From Burkholderiaceae bacterium (GTDB lineage: Bacteria > Pseudomonadota > Gammaproteobacteria > Burkholderiales > Burkholderiaceae_C), in assembly GCA_913776825.1 (NCBI GenBank), contig CAJYPV010000015.1, positions 124,001 to 188,000 of the forward strand: a DNA stretch of 64,000 bases, given 5' to 3'. The notes beneath the pieces were generated by a model. It made no database searches. It was given only the letters and a program-made list of their open reading frames with translations, and was not told the DNA's origin. The position numbers were made by a program, and so were the translations under genes. Shown here in pieces: positions 37,500-47,018 of the stretch. How positions within the stretch are numbered: the first letter of the stretch is position 1; every line of letters begins with the position of its first letter.

Positions 37500-38540
37500 A
37501 TGTCTTTGATTCCCTACGCCTTCGCCCGCCCCTTCCTGTTCGGCATGGATCCTGAACAGGCGCACGAACTGACCCTGGGCACCATCGCCCGTCTGCAGAA
37601 CACCCCCGCGCAATGCGCCTGGGCGCAGACCCGGATCCAGGATCCCGTGACGATCGCCGGCCTGCGCTTTCCCAATCGCATCGGCCTGGCCGCCGGCCTG
37701 GACAAGAACGGTCGCTGCGTCGACGGGCTGGGCGCGATGGGCTTCGGTTTCATCGAGGTCGGCACGGTCACGCCCAAGGGTCAGCCAGGCAACGACAAGC
37801 CGCGCATGTTCCGTCTGCCGCAGAAGCAGGCGCTGATCAACCGGCTGGGCTTCAACAATGAGGGCCTGGACAGCTTCATCGCCAATGTGAAGCGCTCCCA
37901 CAGCTTCCGCCACCATGGCGGCCTGCTGGGCCTGAACATCGGCAAGAACGCGGCCACGCCGATCGAGCGCGCCGTCGACGACTATCTGATCGGTCTGGAC
38001 GGCGTGTTCCCGCATGCCGACTACATCACGGTCAACATCTCCAGCCCCAACACCAAGAATCTGCGCCAGCTGCAAAGCGATGAAGCGCTGGATGCGCTGC
38101 TCGGCCCCTTGCAGGCGCGCCGACTGGCGCTGCAGGACAGCAGCGGCCGTCAGGTGCCGCTGTTCGTCAAGATCGCCCCAGATCTGGACGAAGACCAGGT
38201 GGCGGTCATCGCCGCCAGCCTGCGTCGTCATGGCATCGATGGCGTGATCGCCACCAACACGACGATCGCCCGCGACGCCGTGCAAGGCCTGCCGCATGCG
38301 AACGAAACCGGCGGGCTGTCCGGCGCGCCGGTCTTCGAGGCCAGCAACCGGGTGATCCGTCTGCTGCGCTCGGCGCTGGGCAGCGGTTATCCGATCATCG
38401 GCGTGGGCGGCGTGATGTCGGGCGAGGATGCCCGCGCCAAGCTGCAAGCCGGCGCGGACCTGGTGCAGATCTACACCGGCCTGATCTACAAGGGCCCGGC
38501 GCTGGTGCCCGAATGCGCCCGCGCGATGGCGCGTCTCTGA
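37500..38540 (+). CDS. pyrD: Dihydroorotate dehydrogenase (quinone)
   Basis: Class 2, membrane-associated enzyme of pyrimidine synthesis that oxidises dihydroorotate with quinone, 346 residues. The N-terminal amphipathic helix region ([20 protein letters not shown]) marks class 2. FMN and substrate motifs are [30 protein letters not shown] with the catalytic Ser, and [12 protein letters not shown] 37500 has no Shine-Dalgarno sequence, but a -10-like GACAAT lies 11 bases before it. Confidence 0.96.
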   Translation: MSLIPYAFARPFLFGMDPEQAHELTLGTIARLQNTPAQCAWAQTRIQDPVTIAGLRFPNRIGLAAGLDKNGRCVDGLGAMGFGFIEVGTVTPKGQPGNDKPRMFRLPQKQALINRLGFNNEGLDSFIANVKRSHSFRHHGGLLGLNIGKNAATPIERAVDDYLIGLDGVFPHADYITVNISSPNTKNLRQLQSDEALDALLGPLQARRLALQDSSGRQVPLFVKIAPDLDEDQVAVIAASLRRHGIDGVIATNTTIARDAVQGLPHANETGGLSGAPVFEASNRVIRLLRSALGSGYPIIGVGGVMSGEDARAKLQAGADLVQIYTGLIYKGPALVPECARAMARL

Positions 38541-38652
38541 GCCGCGCCTGGGGCTCGACGGCTGAAGCGGTGCGCTGAATCACCCCTGCCGCCCGTCGGG
38601 CCACGCTGCGTCCCGCCGAGCTCGTCTTGTCGCCGTCGATAGAATCCCGCCC

Positions 38653-39084
38653 GTGATCCGCTGGTTCCGCCTCTTCGTCATCGCCTGCTTGCTGCCCGCT
38701 TACTGGCTGGCGGCCGTCGGCGTGTCGACGTATGACGGCACCGAGCCGGCGCCCGCCGGCTTCCGGGTCGACGGCCATGCGCACGCCCCCCGCTCGGCGG
38801 TTCAGATCGCGAGCCCGTCGGTCGATTCGTTCGCGTCGCTGGCGTTCGATCCGCACGAGGCGCCCGCCTCTGCCGACGAGCGCGCCGGCGCGGTCATCGA
38901 CGACATCTCCCTGCTGCTCCATGAGCTGGGGGACACCTCGGACGACATGTCCGATCACTGCCCCGCCACGCCGCCGCTGCTGCCGCTGGCGCACTGCCAG
39001 GCGGCACCGGCGGACCTGGCGCTGCCGCGCTCCGTCGACGCGCCGCCGGGTCGCCTGCTGCGCCCGCCGCGCGACGGCCGCTAG
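38653..39084 (+). CDS. Small putative secreted protein, unknown function
   Basis: A 143-residue frame starting with GTG. An N-terminal hydrophobic segment (RWFRLFVIACLLPAYWLAAVGVS) looks like a signal peptide. The rest is Pro/Ala/Asp-rich with a few His and Cys (HCPATPP, LAHCQA) and an Arg/Pro-rich end. The layout is reminiscent of small periplasmic proteins near metal-efflux genes, but that likeness is weak. TAGAAT lies seven bases before the GTG and no ribosome binding site is seen. Confidence 0.55.
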   Translation: MIRWFRLFVIACLLPAYWLAAVGVSTYDGTEPAPAGFRVDGHAHAPRSAVQIASPSVDSFASLAFDPHEAPASADERAGAVIDDISLLLHELGDTSDDMSDHCPATPPLLPLAHCQAAPADLALPRSVDAPPGRLLRPPRDGR

Positions 39085-39362
39085 CGGCGATCGCCTTCAC
39101 CCGGTCGGTGCTCGTCGCGCAGCGGTCCGTTCACACGGATCGCCCAAGCGCGACGGCAATTTACGCCGACCCGCGGCTCCTCGCGCGATCACCTTCGCGC
39201 CAGCGATCGGCGTCACCGCCCTACCCCTGCATTTCCCCCATTCCGGCGCCGGACCGCTGACTTCAGCGACGGTTGCCGATTCCTGGCGAGGCCTGTTGAT
39301 GGCCTCTGCCGTCGTGCCGATCCTGCCTCGGGCTGGACGGCCAGTTTGTTCACGAGAGTTCC

Positions 39363-40715
39363 ATGGAAATTGCCATATTGTTCGCCCTCATCCTGCTCAA
39401 CGGCCTCTTCGCGATGTCGGAGATCGGGCTGGTCACCGCCCGCAAGGCGCGGCTGCAGCGCTACATCGATGAGGGCGATTCCGCCGCAGCCGCGGCGGTG
39501 AAGCTGGGCGAGGATCCGACGCGCTTCCTGTCCACCATCCAGATCGGCATCACCTCGATCGGCGTGCTGAACGGCATCGTCGGTGAGGCGGCGCTGGCGG
39601 GGCCGCTCGCCACCTGGCTGGTCAGCGTCGGCATGCCGGCGCAGTACGCCAGCGTGGCCGCCACTGGCCTGGTGGTGGTGCTGATCACCTACTTCTCCAT
39701 CGTGCTGGGCGAGTTGGTGCCCAAGCGCGTGGGTCAGTCGAATCCGGAAGTGGTGGCGCGTCTGGTCGCCAAGCCGATTGGCGCGCTGGCGATCGCCACC
39801 AAGCCGTTCGTGGCCTTGCTGGCCGGCTCCACCAATGGGCTGCTGCGCCTGCTGGGCGTCAGCACCCAGGGCGCGGCGGCGGTGACGGAAGAAGAGATCC
39901 ATGCGCTGCTGGCCGAAGGCACGAGCGCCGGCGTCATCGAATCGCACGAGCACACCATGGTGCGCAATGTGTTCCGGCTGGACGATCGTCAGATCGGCTC
40001 GCTGATGGTGCCGCGCGGTGACATCGTCTTCCTGGACGTCGACAAGACGATCGAGGAGAACCTCGCCATCCTGCATGACTGCGACCATGAGCGCTTCCCG
40101 GTCGTGCGCGGCGGTCTGGATCAGATCGTCGGCGTGATCAGTGCGCGCCAGGTGCTGACCCGGCAATTACGCGATGAATCCTTCCTGCCGGATGTCGATC
40201 CGGGCCGCCATCCGGGCGGCGCGCATGCGTCGAGCCGGGGCACCGGTTTCGAAGCGCCGCTCTACATCCCTGAAACCCTGACGGGCATGGAGCTGCTGGA
40301 GAACTTCCGCCGCAGCAACGTGCACATGGCGTTCGTGATCGACGAGTACGGTGAGGTGCAGGGCCTGGTCACCTTGCATGACCTGATCGAGGCCATCACC
40401 GGCGAGTTCCAGCCGCGCGATCCGGCCCAGGCCTGGGCGGTGCAACGCGAAGACGGCTCCTGGCTGCTGGATGGCCACATCCCGGTTCCGGAGCTGAAGG
40501 ACCGACTCGCGCTGGAGACCGTGCCGGAAGAGCACCGCGGTCGCTATCACACGCTCAGCGGGATGATGATGCTGCTCACCGGCAAGCTGCCCCGCGTGGC
40601 CGACACGGTGATCTGGGACCGCTGGCGCTTCGAGATCGTCGACATGGATGGCCGGACCATCGACAAGGTGCTGGCCACCCAGTTGCCCGAGTCGATGGAG
40701 GCGACGGTGGCATGA
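39363..40715 (+). CDS. CNNM/HlyC-CorC family transporter (DUF21-CBS-CorC)
   Basis: Inner-membrane protein of 450 residues: a DUF21/CNNM transmembrane domain (residues 1 to about 190, with SEIGLVTARKARL and GELVPKRVG), a pair of CBS domains (about 200-350, including FVIDEYGEVQGLVTLHDLIEAI) and a CorC/HlyC transporter-associated domain at the end. The family is linked to Mg2+ or Co2+ efflux and is often annotated as hemolysin. The next gene overlaps its stop by four bases. Confidence 0.93.
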   Translation: MEIAILFALILLNGLFAMSEIGLVTARKARLQRYIDEGDSAAAAAVKLGEDPTRFLSTIQIGITSIGVLNGIVGEAALAGPLATWLVSVGMPAQYASVAATGLVVVLITYFSIVLGELVPKRVGQSNPEVVARLVAKPIGALAIATKPFVALLAGSTNGLLRLLGVSTQGAAAVTEEEIHALLAEGTSAGVIESHEHTMVRNVFRLDDRQIGSLMVPRGDIVFLDVDKTIEENLAILHDCDHERFPVVRGGLDQIVGVISARQVLTRQLRDESFLPDVDPGRHPGGAHASSRGTGFEAPLYIPETLTGMELLENFRRSNVHMAFVIDEYGEVQGLVTLHDLIEAITGEFQPRDPAQAWAVQREDGSWLLDGHIPVPELKDRLALETVPEEHRGRYHTLSGMMMLLTGKLPRVADTVIWDRWRFEIVDMDGRTIDKVLATQLPESMEATVA

Positions 40716-41335
40716 GCGCGAGGGCCACGATCGACGCGTCCGAATCGGGCGCGGCCGTCGATGCGGTCGGCGTGACCGGGCCCTCCTCGCGGCGCCGAGG
40801 GGCGTCGCGCTGGGGGGGGCTCGGTGCGCTGATGGTGGGGGCGGCGTTGACCTTGGCGTGCGCGGGATGTTCGGACGGTTATCCATCCGAGGATCTGGCG
40901 CAGCTCAGTCCCTTCGACATGAGCAATGCCCAGCGCCTGCGCGCGCTCAACGAGATCAGCCGACAGGCGCATCGGTCCGAGCGCTCACAGTTCGAGCTGG
41001 GGCCGGGCTGCCAGTTGACGGTGGTCCATCCGTCCAAAGCCCACCTCCGCGGCGAGCGCCGTGACCGCCCATCCCGCGCTTATCTGCTGCGCCGGGCGAT
41101 GGATGCGGGCGTGGTCTTCAACGAGGACGACCGGACTTTCGAAGTCCACCTGCTCGCGAGCGCCGATCCCGGCGCGGCGCGACTGGGGGTGCTGATGAAG
41201 AGCGCGTCCTGGACCCATGCGCGGCAGGCTGATTTGCTGGTGCAGTTGGTGATTCGGGATTGCGATCGGGGCGCGCCACGCAGTGGATCGGCGCATGTGG
41301 CCGAGCCGGTGACGGCGGAAGGCGCCGCGCGTTGA
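40712..41335 (+). CDS. Hypothetical protein, possible lipoprotein, coupled to the CNNM/CorC gene
   Basis: 207 residues. After a hydrophilic N-terminus of about 33 residues comes a hydrophobic stretch (GGLGALMVGAALTLACAGCSDG) that resembles a lipoprotein signal, though the lipobox is not canonical. The remaining ~150 residues match nothing I recognise. ATGA overlap with the upstream transporter gene means the two are co-translated. Confidence 0.65.
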   Translation: MSARATIDASESGAAVDAVGVTGPSSRRRGASRWGGLGALMVGAALTLACAGCSDGYPSEDLAQLSPFDMSNAQRLRALNEISRQAHRSERSQFELGPGCQLTVVHPSKAHLRGERRDRPSRAYLLRRAMDAGVVFNEDDRTFEVHLLASADPGAARLGVLMKSASWTHARQADLLVQLVIRDCDRGAPRSGSAHVAEPVTAEGAAR

Positions 41336-41398
41336 CGATGTGGCGATCGGACGGATGGCGATCGAGTGGCGGTGCAACGCCTCAATGCATGTTGAGCA

Positions 41399-41980
41399 TC
41401 AGCCGTTGACTTTGGTTGAGGTGTTCCGACACCCGCCGTCGGGGACTTCGCCGAGTTTCAACTCGTCCGTCTTCAGCAACCGAACGAAGTCGTAGTCCTT
41501 CAGCGTGACGTTATGGTGAGCAATCACCTGTTCCGCCTTCAAGATCTGGTTGTCCCAGGTACTGTGGGCGTCCGACACCAGCGTCACCTCGTAGCCGAGG
41601 TCGGCGGCGGCCCGACAGGTGGAATCCACGCAGACCTCCGTCTGGATGCCGCAGGCCACAATTTCCTTGATGCCCCAGCCACGCAGCAACCCGTGAAGAG
41701 GGGTGTCCAGGAAGGCATTCGGACGGCGCTTCACCACCACCGGCTCGTCGGGTTGAGGGGCAAAAGCGGGATGCAGGGCGAACGCCGGGCTGCCAGCCGC
41801 CAGCGATTCGTGTGGCTCGCCAGCATGCTGAACATAGACCACGCGCGTACCCGCCGCCCTGGCCTTCTGGATCAGGGTCAGAATGCGAGCGAGCAGTGGC
41901 CCATCGTTCCAGACCTTGGGCACTTTCAGCGCTTGGAACATCCCCCACTGCACGTCTATCACCAGCAAGCAGCTTGTCAT
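41399..41980 (-). CDS. Isochorismatase-family cysteine hydrolase
   Basis: About 193 residues. The catalytic triad of the family is in place: Asp in LLVIDVQWGMF, Lys in VVVKRRPNAF and Cys in ACGIQTEVCVDSTCRAA. Members hydrolyse amides such as nicotinamide or ureido compounds; this one has no substrate clue. ATG 41980 puts the first catalytic strand at the N-terminus and has GGAAA upstream. The frame is open for another 95 codons, but that part looks non-coding. Confidence 0.9.
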   Translation of the reverse strand: MTSCLLVIDVQWGMFQALKVPKVWNDGPLLARILTLIQKARAAGTRVVYVQHAGEPHESLAAGSPAFALHPAFAPQPDEPVVVKRRPNAFLDTPLHGLLRGWGIKEIVACGIQTEVCVDSTCRAAADLGYEVTLVSDAHSTWDNQILKAEQVIAHHNVTLKDYDFVRLLKTDELKLGEVPDGGCRNTSTKVNG

Positions 41981-42410
41981 TGCCGAATTTCCATCGAAGC
42001 CTGAAGGGAACGGAATGGCGGTGGCATCCCATCCGCGACGTGCCGACGCCATGGCGCATCCCTCTATTTTGCGCCCCGAACTCAAAGGGCGAAGCGCAGG
42101 CTTGTGGGGCTTCGACCCCTGCTTTGTCTCTGACCGGCGCCGAGGCCTCGGCGACCTTCCGGATGCATTCGGCGGTTTGCTTGACGGCCTCGATCTTGAA
42201 TGCGTTCGGTCAGGGTAAATAACAGCCGTTGCCCCGCCAAAGAGGACGCTTTCGCCGCTGTCCAAACGACAACAGCCCCGGTCTTCACCGAGGCTGTTTC
42301 TCTGGCGGGTCCTGCCCGCCGACGGCTCACACCGGCCGTGGATTCAGGCGATGCCGAATCCCGCCGACCGATGCGCCGACCCACCGAGGCGGCGAGTCAG
42401 AGCGCCATGA
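41981..42410. other. Spacer upstream of the cysteine hydrolase gene
   Basis: About 430 bases between two minus-strand genes. It contains the imperfect hairpin at 42271-42298 and, just beyond it, a second GC hairpin (GGCGGG/CCCGCC, about 42304-42321). I see no supported coding region. Confidence 0.5.
42271..42298 (-). terminator. Possible terminator of the PEP-CTERM gene
   Basis: A 12-bp stem (AACAGCCCCGGT / ACCGAGGCTGTT) with one mismatch and a four-base loop, about 110 bases past the PEP-CTERM stop on the minus strand. The following T content is modest (GTCGTTTGG). Confidence 0.4.
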
Positions 42411-42911
42411 TCACTGGTTGCCGGCGCCGTTGCGACGACGTGCCAGGAAGCCCAGCGCGCCGATGCCGGCCAGCATCAGGGCGTAGGTCGCGGGTTCCGG
42501 GGCGGGCGTGGCCACCAGGGTGGTCGAGAACTGCGCGCCGACGATGGCCGCGCCGTTGAGCGCGCCGACGCCGCTCAGCGTGCCGCTGGCCAGCAGCTGG
42601 TAGGTGCCCGCCGCCAGATTGGCGTAGCTGAAGCCGTTGGCGCTGGTGTCCAGGTCGGTCTTGCCGCTGATGCCGGCGAAGCTGAAGCTGACCGACTGCA
42701 GCGGCAGGGTCAGGCCGTTCCAGGAGACCGAGGTCGCCGCGATCACCGAACCCGTCACATTGGAGGTCTGGTCCAGCGTGAAGGTGCCGATCACCGCATC
42801 GGTGAAAGAGCCACCCGTGGCGGAAACAAAGGTCGGCTCGACCGTGGTCGCCATGGCGGCGCCGCTCAGCAGCGTGGCGGCCAGCGCCAAGACGGCAGGT
42901 TTGAATTTCAT
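42411..42911 (-). CDS. FxDxF-type PEP-CTERM sorting domain protein
   Basis: Exported protein of 166 residues. The signal peptide ends at GAAMA. Near the N-terminus is the FxDxF-family segment GSFTDAVIGTFTL, and the rest is a Ser/Thr/Gly-rich beta-type domain. The C-terminus is a PEP-CTERM tail: PAPEPATYALMLAGIGALGF then RRR. Such proteins are handled by an exosortase/EPS system in biofilm-forming proteobacteria; no exosortase gene is in this window. It is monocistronic. Confidence 0.93.
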   Translation of the reverse strand: MKFKPAVLALAATLLSGAAMATTVEPTFVSATGGSFTDAVIGTFTLDQTSNVTGSVIAATSVSWNGLTLPLQSVSFSFAGISGKTDLDTSANGFSYANLAAGTYQLLASGTLSGVGALNGAAIVGAQFSTTLVATPAPEPATYALMLAGIGALGFLARRRNGAGNQ

Positions 42912-43180
42912 GAGCTATCCCGAGCTGTGTGGTTGATGTCGGAGGCGAGTGTGCATCGCAGCATAGAACCGCCCCGATCCCCCAAACCGGGGGAATATGT
43001 TGCGGTGCGTCACAACCGTAATGCCTCACGCCACACGCCCGCCCACGCCTCGCACGCTCCCCTCTGAGCCCATCGCGAGAGGCTGCGTTTCGGCGGGCAA
43101 AGACCTGTAACGCGCTCTCTCCCGGCCACTGTGGCGGGAATACCAATTGGCGCGCCCGCGCCCCACCCGCCGCCAAGAAA
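42912..43180. other. Upstream region of the PEP-CTERM gene
   Basis: About 270 bases between the PEP-CTERM start and the parC terminator. It must hold the PEP-CTERM promoter. No element is clear enough to name. Confidence 0.4.
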
Positions 43181-43209
43181 AAGGGCCGGCGCGTCGCCGC
43201 CCGGCCCTT
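43181..43209 (-). terminator. Rho-independent terminator of parC
   Basis: A perfect 9-bp stem (AAGGGCCGG / CCGGCCCTT) with an 11-base GC-rich loop. On the minus strand TTTTTCTT follows. It is 56 bases beyond the parC stop. Confidence 0.88.
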
Positions 43210-43265
43210 GCTCGTGAAGTTGGGGAGCGTCACGGTCGGATCCGCGCCCTCCCCGATGCATCGAT

Positions 43266-45614
43266 TCAGCCAGCCACGACGCGCTGCGGCTTCAGTCCTT
43301 CGACCGGCTTGCCCTTCTTGGCGCGCTTGCCTGCATGGGCGGCCAAGGCGGCGCCCTTCAGGATGTCTTCCTTGGCCTTGCCGCCGCGCAAGCCCACGCC
43401 CATGACCAGCAGTTGCTGGGAGAACGCGGCCACGCTGACCAGCGCATCCTTGGCCTCGAGATCGATCAGCGTCAGACCCCGGCCGCCCTTGGGCTGATGC
43501 TTCAGCTCATCGATGGAGAAGGTCAGCAAGCGGCCATTCAAGGTCAGGCAGGCGATCTGCACCGCGGTGCCGGGTGGGACCACCGTCGGCGGCAGCGGCA
43601 GTTCCGGGCCTTCCAGGCTGAGGAAGCTCTTGCCCGCCTTCTGCCGGCCGACCAGGTCGCCCACTTCCGCGACCAGGCCGAAGCCGCCCGTGCCGGCGAA
43701 CACCAGCCGCTGCGTCGTCGCCGCCGCATAGTAATGAGCGATCTGAGTGCCGGACTCCAGCTCGATCAGCGTGGTGATGGGCTGACCATCGCCCCGTCCG
43801 CCGGGCAGCGCCGACACCGGCACCGAGTACACCCGGCCGTTGCTGCCCACCACGATCAGCGGATCCACGCTGCGGCAGGGGAAGACGCCATACAGCGAAT
43901 CGCCGGACTTGAAGGCCAGCGCCGCCGGGTCCACCTCATGGCCCTTGAGCGCGCGCACCCAGCCCTTGAGGCTGACCACCACGGTCACCGGCTCATCGAC
44001 GATGCGCACCTCGGCCACCGCGCGTTTGTCTTCCTGGATCAGGGTGCGACGGTCGTCGCCATACTGCTTGGCATCGGCCTCGATTTCCTTGATCACCGTG
44101 CGGCGCAGCGCGCTGGGGTTGGAGAGGATCTCTTCCAGCTTGCTGGCCTCTTCGCGCAGGCCCTTCAAATCCTGCTCGATCTTGATGAATTCCATGCGCG
44201 CCAACTGGCGCAGCCGGAGTTCCAGGATGTCTTCCGCCTGCCGATCGCTGAGGCTGAATCGCTCGATCAGCGCCGGCTTCGGCTCATCCGAGTTGCGGAT
44301 GATGGCAATGACCTCATCAATGTGCAGCAGCACCTGATGACGACCTTCCAGGATGTGGATGCGGTCGCGAACCTTGTCCAGCTTGAACTGGGTGCGTCGC
44401 GTGACCGTGTTCAGGCGGAAGCCGTTCCACTCGTTCAGGATGGTGCGCAGGTTCTTCTGCACCGGCCGGCCGTCGGCGCCGACCATGGTCATGTTGATCG
44501 AGGCCGAGGTCTCCAGGCTGGTCTGGGCCAGCAAGGTGTTGATCAGCTCCTGCTGACCGACGGTGCGGCTCTTCGGCTCGAAGACCAGACGCACCGGCGC
44601 ATCCTTGTTGGATTCATCGCGGGCCTTGTCAAGCACGGCCAGCAGCGTCGCCTTCAGTTGCAACTGCTCGGGCGTGAGCGTTTTCTTGCCGGTCTTGACC
44701 TTGGGGTTGGTCAGTTCTTCGATCTCTTCCAGCACCTTCTGGGTGCTGACGCCTTGCGGCAGTTCGGTCACGACCAACTGCCACTGGCCACGGGCCAGGT
44801 CTTCGATCTTCCAGCGGGCACGCAGCTTCAGGCTGCCGCGACCGCTGCTGTAGGCCGCGCGGATGTCCTCGGCCGAGCTGATCAGTTGGCCGCCGCCGGG
44901 ATAGTCCGGACCCGGCAATTGCGCATAGAGCTCGTCGTCGGTGGCCTTGTCGTTCTTGAGCAGCAGGATCGCGGCCGCCGCCACTTCGCGCAGGTTGTGG
45001 CTCGGCACTTCGGTGGCCATGCCGACCGCGATGCCGGACGCGCCATTCAGCAGCACGAACGGCAGCCGCGCCGGCAGCTCGCGCGGCTCGTCATAGGAGC
45101 CGTCGTAGTTGGGCTGGAAGTCCACCGTGCCCTGGTCCAGCTCATCCAGCAGCAGCCGCGAGTAGATCGACAGCCGCGCTTCCGTGTAGCGCATCGCCGC
45201 AGCGCCATCGCCGTCGCGGCTGCCGAAGTTGCCCTGGCCATCGACCAGCGGATAGCGCTGGCTGAAATCCTGGGCCATGCGCACCAGCGCGTCATAGGCC
45301 GCCTGGTCGCCGTGCGGGTGATATTTACCCAGCACCTCACCGACCACCCGCGCGCTCTTGACGGCCTTGGCGCCGTTGGCACCGGTGAAGCCCAGGCCGA
45401 GCCGCTCCATGGTGAACAGGATGCGGCGCTGCACCGGCTTCTGGCCGTCGCAGTAGGCCGGCAAGGCCCGGCCCTTCACCACCGACAGCGCATATTCCAG
45501 ATAGGCCTGCTGCGCATACTGGGCCAGCGTCAGCGCATCGCCCGACGGATGGCTCGGACCGGCGGGACCGCCAGGGGAATTCTCGAAATCGAAGGTCTCT
45601 TGCTCTTGGTTCAT
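43266..45614 (-). CDS. parC: DNA topoisomerase IV subunit A
   Basis: Breakage-reunion subunit that decatenates daughter chromosomes, 782 residues. The catalytic tyrosine is Tyr143 in [11 protein letters not shown]. The quinolone-determining region reads [14 protein letters not shown], with Gln104 and Asp108 at the positions of E. coli Ser80 and Glu84. A coiled-coil segment and a C-terminal beta-pinwheel follow. It is the last gene of the parE-GNAT-transglycosylase-parC run and has its own terminator. Confidence 0.97.
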   Translation of the reverse strand: MNQEQETFDFENSPGGPAGPSHPSGDALTLAQYAQQAYLEYALSVVKGRALPAYCDGQKPVQRRILFTMERLGLGFTGANGAKAVKSARVVGEVLGKYHPHGDQAAYDALVRMAQDFSQRYPLVDGQGNFGSRDGDGAAAMRYTEARLSIYSRLLLDELDQGTVDFQPNYDGSYDEPRELPARLPFVLLNGASGIAVGMATEVPSHNLREVAAAAILLLKNDKATDDELYAQLPGPDYPGGGQLISSAEDIRAAYSSGRGSLKLRARWKIEDLARGQWQLVVTELPQGVSTQKVLEEIEELTNPKVKTGKKTLTPEQLQLKATLLAVLDKARDESNKDAPVRLVFEPKSRTVGQQELINTLLAQTSLETSASINMTMVGADGRPVQKNLRTILNEWNGFRLNTVTRRTQFKLDKVRDRIHILEGRHQVLLHIDEVIAIIRNSDEPKPALIERFSLSDRQAEDILELRLRQLARMEFIKIEQDLKGLREEASKLEEILSNPSALRRTVIKEIEADAKQYGDDRRTLIQEDKRAVAEVRIVDEPVTVVVSLKGWVRALKGHEVDPAALAFKSGDSLYGVFPCRSVDPLIVVGSNGRVYSVPVSALPGGRGDGQPITTLIELESGTQIAHYYAAATTQRLVFAGTGGFGLVAEVGDLVGRQKAGKSFLSLEGPELPLPPTVVPPGTAVQIACLTLNGRLLTFSIDELKHQPKGGRGLTLIDLEAKDALVSVAAFSQQLLVMGVGLRGGKAKEDILKGAALAAHAGKRAKKGKPVEGLKPQRVVAG

Positions 45615-45690
45615 CTCGGGGCACCGGCCAGGCCGGTCAGGTCAATTCGATCAATCGGTGGACATCGGGTCTCGGGCGGGCCCGCACCGA

Positions 45691-46458
45691 TCAAGGTTGT
45701 TCAGGTCGATGCATGGTCAGTTGACGCGCCTGGCTGCCCAGGCTGCGCTGCAGCAAGGCCCAGTACAGCTCGAGCACGAGGTGCACATGGGCCTGGGTTT
45801 CGTCGATGTCGGGCACCACGCCGCCCGCTCGCCGCACCGCGCCCTCGCCCGCATTCCAGGCGGCCAGCGCGGCATCGATGCGGCCGAAGCGGCGGGTCAG
45901 ATCGGCCAGCATGCGGGCGCCGATCAGGATGTTGGTGCGGGCCTCCAGCAGCGCGGTGGGCCGGCGCAGTTCATCGGCGGTGCCGTAGCGCTGGGCGGTC
46001 ACGCCGGTGATCTGCATCAGCCCCATCGCGCCGCGCGGCGACACCGCATCGGCCCGAAAGGCCGATTCCACCGCGATGACCGCCTTCAGCAGCTCGATGT
46101 CCACGCCGGTCTGCACCGAGGCCTCGCGCAGGTAGGGCTGCACCGCCTTGACCTCGGGCGCGATGTCCAGCCAGGTCAACAGCCGCTGGCCGTGGTCGAT
46201 CTTGCCGGGCACCCGATGGATGCCGGTGCTGGCCGCGAGGACCGGCTGATAGCGGGTATCCAGCGGTGCGCTGGCGAAATGCGCCACGCCGGAGGCATCC
46301 ACATAGCCCCACAGCTCCGCATGCGCCGCGCCGCCCGAGACCAGCAGGCCCATCACGCCGGTGCGCAGCAGATGACGACGCAGCCCCAGCATCAGCGAGC
46401 GCGTCAGGCGCTGCGTCATGCGATGGGCCAGCAGGCGTTTGAGATGTCGACGGGTCAT
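45691..46458 (-). CDS. Lytic transglycosylase (SLT) domain protein
   Basis: Periplasmic peptidoglycan lytic enzyme of 255 residues. A basic, hydrophobic N-terminus ends at GGAAHAE. Next is a DUF4124-like segment (LWGYVDASGVAHFASAPLD) and then the SLT domain, with the catalytic Glu in AVIAVESAFR and the family blocks SPRGAMGLMQIT and LAAWNAGEGAV. The start overlaps the stop of the acetyltransferase gene (ATGA, 46455-46458). Its placement between the topoisomerase IV genes is unusual in function but common as operon filler. Confidence 0.93.
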   Translation of the reverse strand: MTRRHLKRLLAHRMTQRLTRSLMLGLRRHLLRTGVMGLLVSGGAAHAELWGYVDASGVAHFASAPLDTRYQPVLAASTGIHRVPGKIDHGQRLLTWLDIAPEVKAVQPYLREASVQTGVDIELLKAVIAVESAFRADAVSPRGAMGLMQITGVTAQRYGTADELRRPTALLEARTNILIGARMLADLTRRFGRIDAALAAWNAGEGAVRRAGGVVPDIDETQAHVHLVLELYWALLQRSLGSQARQLTMHRPEQP

Positions 46459-47003
46459 GCGGCCTCCACACCTTGCGCGACGCGCGCGTCGTACTCGGCG
46501 CGCAGCAGGGACATCACGATCAGGTCGTCATAGGCTTCGACCGGTTGCCCGGACTGGCCCGGCTCGTCGTCGATCCGCACGCATTCGCGCAGACGGCCTT
46601 CCTCGACATAGCCTTCGCTGCGATAGAGCGCCTGCGCCCGGCTGTTGCGGCCCTTGACCTCCAGCCAGAAGCGATGGGCGCCGAACTGCACGAAGGCCAT
46701 CTTCTTGAGCTGCCGCACACAGGCCCGACCGACGCCGAGCCCCTTCGGGCCCAGCACGATGCGCTTGAGTTCCAGCGATCGGTGGGGGCTGCGGCATCCC
46801 TGCAGGATCACGAAGCCGGCGCGCTCATCGGCCAGGTCGACGATGAAATGGCGCGCATCCGGAAACCGGATCGCGCCCTCGTGCTGCATGCGCTCCCAGG
46901 GCGTGATGAACGGCCGATTGGCCGCGTCCTGCTCCACGCCGACCACGAAGTCCAGATCGGACAGCATGGTCGGGCGCAGCGTGACGCGGGGCAGGCTGGT
47001 CAT
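46455..47003 (-). CDS. GNAT family N-acetyltransferase
   Basis: About 182 residues. The acetyl-CoA binding segment is KGLGVGRACVRQLKKMAF, followed by RFWLEVKGRNSRAQALYRSEGYVEEGRLREC, the usual C-terminal pattern of RimJ/RimL-like acetyltransferases. Substrate unknown. It begins 15 bases after parE and overlaps the transglycosylase gene by four bases, so it belongs to the parE operon. Confidence 0.9.
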   Translation of the reverse strand: MTSLPRVTLRPTMLSDLDFVVGVEQDAANRPFITPWERMQHEGAIRFPDARHFIVDLADERAGFVILQGCRSPHRSLELKRIVLGPKGLGVGRACVRQLKKMAFVQFGAHRFWLEVKGRNSRAQALYRSEGYVEEGRLRECVRIDDEPGQSGQPVEAYDDLIVMSLLRAEYDARVAQGVEAA

Positions 47004-47018
47004 CAACCGCCCTCGGCC

